This document shows positions 43,155-47,621 of a stretch of DNA of 47,621 nucleotides, in pieces (positions within the stretch are counted from its first letter, which is position 1; each line of letters begins with the position of its first letter). Under the pieces are notes generated by a model, which saw nothing but the letters and a program-made list of their open reading frames with translations, was not told where the DNA came from and searched no databases. Both the position numbers and the translations under genes were made by a program. The DNA comes from Eubacteriales bacterium (GTDB taxonomy: Bacteria > Bacillota > Clostridia > Lachnospirales > Lachnospiraceae): contig JAUNNI010000016.1 of the NCBI GenBank assembly GCA_030531555.1, positions 1 through 47,621 on the forward strand, in the 5' to 3' direction.

Positions 43155-44096
43155 TTATCTCTTTCTATCGGATAATACAGCAACAAGGATTACGATTCCT
43201 TTTACTACGTCCTGATAGTAAGAAGATACACCTAAGATATTAAGACCATTGTTCAGTACAGCAATAATTAATACACCGATCAATGTTCCTGTGATTTTAC
43301 CACGTCCACCGTTCATACTTGTTCCACCAAGAGCTACAGCAGCGATCGCATCAAGTTCGTATCCACTACCGAGTGTTGGCTGAGCAGAATTCAGACGAGA
43401 TAAGAGAATTAAACCTGCTAATGCAGATAAAACACCAGATAATCCGTAAACGAATAATTTTGTTCTGTCGATGTTAACACCAACGAGCTGTGCACATTTG
43501 GAGTTACTACCTGTAGCGTAGATTCTTCTACCTAATGTAGTTTTGTTAAATACAAAGTATAATACTCCAAAAATTACAAGGAATAAGATAGCTGGGAAAG
43601 GAATTCCGAAGATAGTTCCTTTACCGATGAATTTTAAGATAAAGATGTCTCCTAAACCAGAGATTGGTTTACCATCTGTGTAGATCATGGTTACACCACG
43701 ATATACTGTCATTGTAATCAATGTTGCAATGAATGGCTGAAGACGTCCTTTTGTTACCATGAAACCACTTACAAGGCCAAATACTGCACCAAGAATAAGT
43801 GCTGCAAGCATTGCAATACCTGCTGGAATACCAGCAGTGATTAAGCCAGCACAAAGAGCTGTTGTAAGAGCTAATACGGAACCAACGGAAAGGTCGATAC
43901 CGCCTGTTAAAATAACACCTGTCATACCGAAAGCGATGAGACCGTTGATGGAAGACTGTCTTAAAAGAGATAAGAAGTTGTTTCCTGTACGGAACTCTGG
44001 GCTAACAATACTGATGCCTACTACTAAAATAATGAGAGCTAAAAACGCGCCATACTCCTGGATAATATCTCCAACACTTTTCTTTTTGTTATCCAT
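43155..44096 (-). CDS. rbsC: Ribose ABC transporter permease
   Basis: This 313-residue permease of the RbsC/BPD_transp_2 type has about eight to ten helices, with the motif GGIDLSVGSVLALTT and the conserved segment GRRIYATGSNSKCAQLVGVN, which includes the coupling loop. It overlaps the rbsA stop by one base (TAATG), with the ribosome site GGAGG inside rbsA. It works with RbsA and RbsB. Confidence 0.93.
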   Translation of the reverse strand: MDNKKKSVGDIIQEYGAFLALIILVVGISIVSPEFRTGNNFLSLLRQSSINGLIAFGMTGVILTGGIDLSVGSVLALTTALCAGLITAGIPAGIAMLAALILGAVFGLVSGFMVTKGRLQPFIATLITMTVYRGVTMIYTDGKPISGLGDIFILKFIGKGTIFGIPFPAILFLVIFGVLYFVFNKTTLGRRIYATGSNSKCAQLVGVNIDRTKLFVYGLSGVLSALAGLILLSRLNSAQPTLGSGYELDAIAAVALGGTSMNGGRGKITGTLIGVLIIAVLNNGLNILGVSSYYQDVVKGIVILVAVLSDRKR

Positions 44097-45580
44097 TAGA
44101 TTGTACCTCCTGTTGCTAATGTCATAATCTTCTCCTGATCGGCGTCTTCGATATTTAAGATACCTCTGACTTCTCCTTCACGAACAACCATAACTCGGTC
44201 ACTCATACCGAGGATTTCAGGAAGTTCAGAAGATACCATGATAACAGCCACACCCTGTGCTGCTAATTCATTGATGACATTGTAAATTTCTTTCTTCGCT
44301 CCGATATCTACACCTCTGGTAGGTTCATCCAGAATAAGAATCTTAGGGTCTGTGTAGATCCATTTTGCAAGAACAACTTTCTGCTGATTACCACCAGATA
44401 AGTTGCCACATTCGTGTTCTGGTCCAAAACATCTGATTTTGAACTCGTCAATTCCTTTCTTTACAAGAGCTTTTTCTTTCGCTTTGGAAATCACTCCCGA
44501 TCCGGAAATCTTACCAAGGTTAGCAAGATCAATATTTTCACGAATGGTCTTTTCAAGCATGAGACCTTCTACTTTTCTATCTTCTGTAATAAAACCAATA
44601 CCAGCTTTCATAGCATCAAGTGGTTTACGAATCTTAACTGGTTTTCCTTCGATGATGATTTCACCAGAATCTGCTGGAACTGCACCGAAAATAGCCTGCA
44701 TGATCTCTGTACGTCCAGCACCCATAAGGCCGGAAACACCGAGAACTTCGCCAGCTCCTACTGAGAAACTTGCGTCATGGAAAACACCATTTTTTGTAAG
44801 ATCCTTAACTTCGATTACAGTATCTCCAATTGTTACATCTCTTGCTGGATAACGTTCTCCGATTTCACGACCAATCATCATCTTAACAACATCATCCATT
44901 GTGATATCTTTAATTTCACAAGTATCGATGTAAGAACCATCTCGAAGAATAGTGATTCTGTCACATAATTCAAAGATTTCTTCCATACGATGAGAAATAT
45001 AAACCATGGAAACACCACGTTTACGAAGAGACTGAATAACATCAAATAAAGCTGCTGTTTCTGTCTGTGTTAATGCTGCAGTTGGTTCATCCATGATGAT
45101 AACTTTTGCATCTACCATCAAGGCTTTGCAGATTTCGATCATCTGCTGCTGACCTACAGATAAATCAGACATTTTCGCATCAACCGGGATATTAACACCC
45201 ATACGATCCATAACTTCTTTTGCTTTTGCGCGCATTGCTTTACGATCACAGATTCCGAAACCTTTTGTGATTTCTTTGCCCATGAAAAGGTTTTCTTCTA
45301 CTGTAAGATCGAACATTACGTTTAATTCCTGGTAGATAAATACAATACCAGCTGCTTCCGCTTCCTGTGGATTGCGGTAATGTACTTCCTGTCCATCTAC
45401 CTTTACAATACCTGCATCACGTGTATAAACACCTGTAAGGATCTTCATTAAAGTAGATTTACCAGCACCATTTTCCCCCATAAGAGCATGAACTTCTCCG
45501 TCGCGCAAGAAGAAGCCTGCCTGTTTTAATACTTGGTTGCTACCAAAGGATTTATCAATCCCTGTCATCTCAATATTCAC
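44096..45580 (-). CDS. rbsA: Ribose ABC transporter ATP-binding protein
   Basis: The 494-residue protein has two tandem ATPase domains. The first has GENGAGKSTL, LSVGQQQM and IIMDEPTAALT. The second has GLMGAGRTE, a Walker A lacking the usual Lys as is normal in RbsA, then LSGGNQQK and LILDEPTRGVD. It starts at a GTG with AAGGAG 7 bases upstream; an ATG five codons in is a poorer alternative. It is the third gene of the rbs operon, 21 bases after rbsD. Confidence 0.94.
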   Translation of the reverse strand: MNIEMTGIDKSFGSNQVLKQAGFFLRDGEVHALMGENGAGKSTLMKILTGVYTRDAGIVKVDGQEVHYRNPQEAEAAGIVFIYQELNVMFDLTVEENLFMGKEITKGFGICDRKAMRAKAKEVMDRMGVNIPVDAKMSDLSVGQQQMIEICKALMVDAKVIIMDEPTAALTQTETAALFDVIQSLRKRGVSMVYISHRMEEIFELCDRITILRDGSYIDTCEIKDITMDDVVKMMIGREIGERYPARDVTIGDTVIEVKDLTKNGVFHDASFSVGAGEVLGVSGLMGAGRTEIMQAIFGAVPADSGEIIIEGKPVKIRKPLDAMKAGIGFITEDRKVEGLMLEKTIRENIDLANLGKISGSGVISKAKEKALVKKGIDEFKIRCFGPEHECGNLSGGNQQKVVLAKWIYTDPKILILDEPTRGVDIGAKKEIYNVINELAAQGVAVIMVSSELPEILGMSDRVMVVREGEVRGILNIEDADQEKIMTLATGGTI

Positions 45581-45601
45581 AATTTTTCTCCTTTCAGCAG
45601 A

Positions 45602-46012
45602 TTATCCAAAGATACATGCAGCCTGCAGAATAATGTTCGCATATGGTGTTGTTTCCCCACTGCGAATTACTGCTTTACAATCCTCTGAGAGTGCTTTAAG
45701 TTCCACATGAGAAACATATTCCACTTCAAAAGGTCTGTCTGCTTTTTCGAAATACTCTAAAATGCTTTTTAACACTTCAGGATTCTGTTCTTTGATTTCT
45801 TCTGCCAAAATGATCTTCTCGACTGCCATATCGTCGCCAACTGCTTTTAATACATCCATGAAAGATGGCTGACCAAATGTGAGCGCAAGATCAATTCTTT
45901 CAGTGCAGTCTGGAATAGGAAGACCACAATCTCCAATACAGATGCGATCTGTATGGCCAAGATAAGCTAACACTCTAGCAATCTCAGCATTAATAATTCC
46001 ATGTTTTTTCAT
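45602..46012 (-). CDS. rbsD: D-ribose pyranase
   Basis: RbsD interconverts the pyranose and furanose forms of ribose so that ribokinase can act. The 136-residue protein has the family features [30 protein letters not shown] and the C-terminal [17 protein letters not shown]. It starts 4 bases after the rbsK stop, with its ribosome site (GGGGG) in the rbsK end, so the two are translationally coupled. Confidence 0.95.
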   Translation of the reverse strand: MKKHGIINAEIARVLAYLGHTDRICIGDCGLPIPDCTERIDLALTFGQPSFMDVLKAVGDDMAVEKIILAEEIKEQNPEVLKSILEYFEKADRPFEVEYVSHVELKALSEDCKAVIRSGETTPYANIILQAACIFG

Positions 46013-46016
46013 GACA

Positions 46017-46901
46017 TTAAGCCCCCATTTCTTTGAGAACTTCTTCTCTTGTAGGCATTCCGCCCTGAGCGCCGAACTTCTCTGTTGATAAGCTTGCTGT
46101 TACATTGGCAAATTCAAGCGCACTCTTAATATCTGCTCCTTCTGCCATTTTTACGGAGAATGCTCCATTTAACGTATCTCCAGCTCCTGTGGTATCTACA
46201 ACATTTGCTTTTCTTGCTGGAACAAGTAAAACTTCTCCAGATTTTAAACATGTTGTAACACCTTTTGAACCCAATGTAATAATGAGTTTTTCAGGATATT
46301 TCTTTAAAAGATCTTCTGTAGCTACATCACCAAATAAGATTTTTGCTTCATGCTCATTTGGTGTGAGATAAGTGATCTTTTCGATGGTAGAAAGTGCTAA
46401 TGGTGCAGCTGGTGCAGGATTTAAAACAACATCAATGTTGTTTTTGTCACAGAAATCCACGATATATTCTACTGTATCGATTGGGATTTCATGCTGAAGA
46501 ACCACGAGGCTGGATTCTTTTAAAGAATCTGCGATACTGTCCACATATGCTCTGTCTACACAACCATTTGCACCGGCAACAACGATAATTGTGTTGTCGT
46601 TTTCGCCAACTGTAATCATAGCAACACCAGTAGGTACACCTTCAACCACACCGATGTGTTCTGTGATTACGCCTTCTTTTGCAAGTTTTTCAACAAGCTG
46701 TTTTCCGTTCGCATCATCACCAACACAACCGTACATCTCAACTTCTGCGCCAAGTCTTGCCATAGCTACTGCCTGGTTTGCACCTTTGCCGCCTGGGATG
46801 TAGTTAAGAGTATCACCATGTAAAGTTTCACCTTTTAATGGAATTCTCTCAGCAGTAACAGTCATGTCCATGTTAATGCTTCCCACTACTGAAATTTTCA
46901 T
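46017..46901 (-). CDS. rbsK: Ribokinase
   Basis: RbsK phosphorylates ribose to ribose-5-phosphate. The 294-residue PfkB-fold protein has [19 protein letters not shown] and [13 protein letters not shown] with the catalytic Asp, as well as the conserved LTPNEHEA. I start at 46901 because AAGGGGGAAATAAA lies directly upstream; the frame is open for another 17 codons through operator DNA without a better site. It is the first gene of rbsK-D-A-C-B, downstream of twin LacI-type operators. Confidence 0.95.
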   Translation of the reverse strand: MKISVVGSINMDMTVTAERIPLKGETLHGDTLNYIPGGKGANQAVAMARLGAEVEMYGCVGDDANGKQLVEKLAKEGVITEHIGVVEGVPTGVAMITVGENDNTIIVVAGANGCVDRAYVDSIADSLKESSLVVLQHEIPIDTVEYIVDFCDKNNIDVVLNPAPAAPLALSTIEKITYLTPNEHEAKILFGDVATEDLLKKYPEKLIITLGSKGVTTCLKSGEVLLVPARKANVVDTTGAGDTLNGAFSVKMAEGADIKSALEFANVTASLSTEKFGAQGGMPTREEVLKEMGA

Positions 46902-46937
46902 TTTATTTCCCCCTTCTTTAAAAATAAAAATAGTAGT

Positions 46938-46951
46938 TGAAACCCGTTTCA
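46938..46951. promoter_or_regulatory. LacI-type operator 1 of the ribose operon
   Basis: TGAAACCCGTTTCA, an almost perfect 14-bp palindrome. The same sequence occurs 54 bases upstream (46992-47005). This copy lies between the promoter and the rbsK start. Confidence 0.82.
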
Positions 46952-46991
46952 TACATATCTAAAAAATATAAGAAATGTGTTTAACCTCGTT

Positions 46992-47005
46992 TGAAACCCG
47001 TTTCA
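46992..47005. promoter_or_regulatory. LacI-type operator 2 of the ribose operon
   Basis: TGAAACCCGTTTCA, identical to the site at 46938-46951. It overlaps the predicted transcription start of the ribose operon, the classic place for a LacI-family repressor. Confidence 0.85.
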
Positions 47006-47012
47006 TGTACAT

Positions 47013-47041
47013 AGATTACTCCTTTATTTTCATTTAGTCAA
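47013..47041 (-). promoter_or_regulatory. Candidate promoter of the ribose operon
   Basis: Minus-strand TTGACT (47036-47041), 17-base spacer, TAATCT (47013-47018). The -10 is imperfect. The position directly before operator 2 supports it. Confidence 0.55.
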
Positions 47042-47130
47042 CATAATATCAGTAAAAAATTGCATTTCGCTATTTTATACAAAAGATTACATGTCTTTTT
47101 GGGCATATTCACAGATAAAGCAATATATTC

Positions 47131-47174
47131 ATAAAAATAACCCCATTCATGAGGAAACTCTACACGAATGGGGT
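47131..47174 (-). terminator. Terminator of the rbsR-like gene
   Basis: A perfect 9-bp stem ACCCCATTC/GAATGGGGT (47140-47148 with 47166-47174), followed on the minus strand by TATTTTTAT. It lies about 20 bases past the regulator's stop and upstream of the ribose operon promoter. Confidence 0.8.
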
Positions 47175-47193
47175 AAATGTTTAATAAAATGTA

Positions 47194-47621
47194 CTATAAA
47201 GTTTTTGTTGTTTGTCTGGCCATAAGCTTTACTGGAAATTTATACTCTTTTTGTGGAGGCTCTTGTTCTTTCGATTCAAGAATAATTAATTCCACTGCTT
47301 TTTCAGCCATTTCATCTAATGGTTGTTTGATGGAGGAAATTTCTGGTGTAAGCATCTGTGTCCATTCGATATCATCAAATCCAATCAATTGAATTTGTTC
47401 AGGAACGGAAATTCTATGCTGAGTAAGTACCTTCATGGCAGATAATGCAACCATATCGTTACAGGAAATAATGCCATCCACCAAAGGAAATTGATTTAAA
47501 ATATCCTCCACTACCCGCAAGCCATTTTGAAAATTATAATCACATTCAATATTATGTTCTTCAATTCCATTTTCTTTACATACATCAGAATAGCCTTTAT
47601 AACGTTCACGGGCACTGGAAT
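47194..47621 (-). CDS. LacI-family regulator, C-terminal part (probable RbsR; N-terminus outside window)
   Basis: The visible 142 or so residues are the end of the sugar-binding domain: ARERYKGYSDVC near the edge, then DGIISCNDMVALSAMKVL and the family signature IQLIGFDDIEWTQMLTPEISSIKQPLDEM. The DNA-binding N-terminus is beyond the window edge. It precedes the rbs operon, with a terminator between, and the twin operators downstream are of LacI type. That makes it the likely ribose repressor; identity as RbsR is from context. Confidence 0.9.
   Translation of the reverse strand, partial: SSARERYKGYSDVCKENGIEEHNIECDYNFQNGLRVVEDILNQFPLVDGIISCNDMVALSAMKVLTQHRISVPEQIQLIGFDDIEWTQMLTPEISSIKQPLDEMAEKAVELIILESKEQEPPQKEYKFPVKLMARQTTKTL

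Overview
This 47.6-kb window is a chromosomal segment of a low-GC Gram-positive anaerobe. Strong AAGGAGG-type ribosome binding sites, a CodY-like box, lipoprotein signal peptides, a standalone YitJ-type homocysteine methyltransferase/MTHFR and the overall gene content point to Clostridia, most likely Lachnospiraceae; I cannot name the genus. Nearly all genes lie on the minus strand. The plus-strand genes are citrate synthase, a DUF4349 lipoprotein and a PfkB kinase. I see no rRNA, tRNA, CRISPR array, insertion sequence or phage gene.

Layout. Positions 1-3600 hold the start of ilvC (cut by the window edge), ilvN directly behind an LCP cell-wall ligase gene that has a near-perfect CodY box, and a family-2 glycosyltransferase. 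Positions 3600-8030 hold a methionine-synthesis operon: a homocysteine methyltransferase/MTHFR fusion followed by a short MetH without a reactivation domain, with a MET-box-like palindrome upstream. Positions 8040-10650 hold an unrecognised protein, a 59-codon gene paired with a DUF975 membrane protein, and an orphan EutP-like GTPase. Positions 10770-15770 are a MarR / heterodimeric ABC exporter / Nudix operon with operator-like repeats. Positions 15790-20300 hold trpS, a MATE transporter and, on the plus strand, citrate synthase.

Positions 20300-24800 are an amino-acid ABC transporter operon continuing into a HAD phosphatase and an RsmH paralogue. The binding protein of this transporter appears to be circularly permuted: the half that is normally C-terminal comes first. 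Next come an old-yellow-enzyme-type Fe-S flavoenzyme (24846-26735) and a ten-gene Mrp/Mbh-type cation antiporter cluster (26843-36292). That cluster has four separate MrpD/NuoL-like proton-channel subunits, a free MbhD-like subunit and an MbhE-MrpB fusion, but no hydrogenase or other redox subunits. An ogt DNA-repair gene sits just upstream of it.

The last part (36870-47621) holds the DUF4349 lipoprotein, a PfkB kinase, an rsuA-like / dus / transglutaminase-like operon, and a ribose operon (rbsK-rbsD-rbsA-rbsC-rbsB). Two identical 14-bp LacI-type operators precede the ribose operon, which lies downstream of a truncated rbsR-like regulator gene.

The most interesting items are the permuted solute-binding protein, the four-channel Mrp/Mbh-like complex without a redox module, the MET-box and CodY-like sites, and the possible Shine-Dalgarno-sequestering repeat before the glycosyltransferase.
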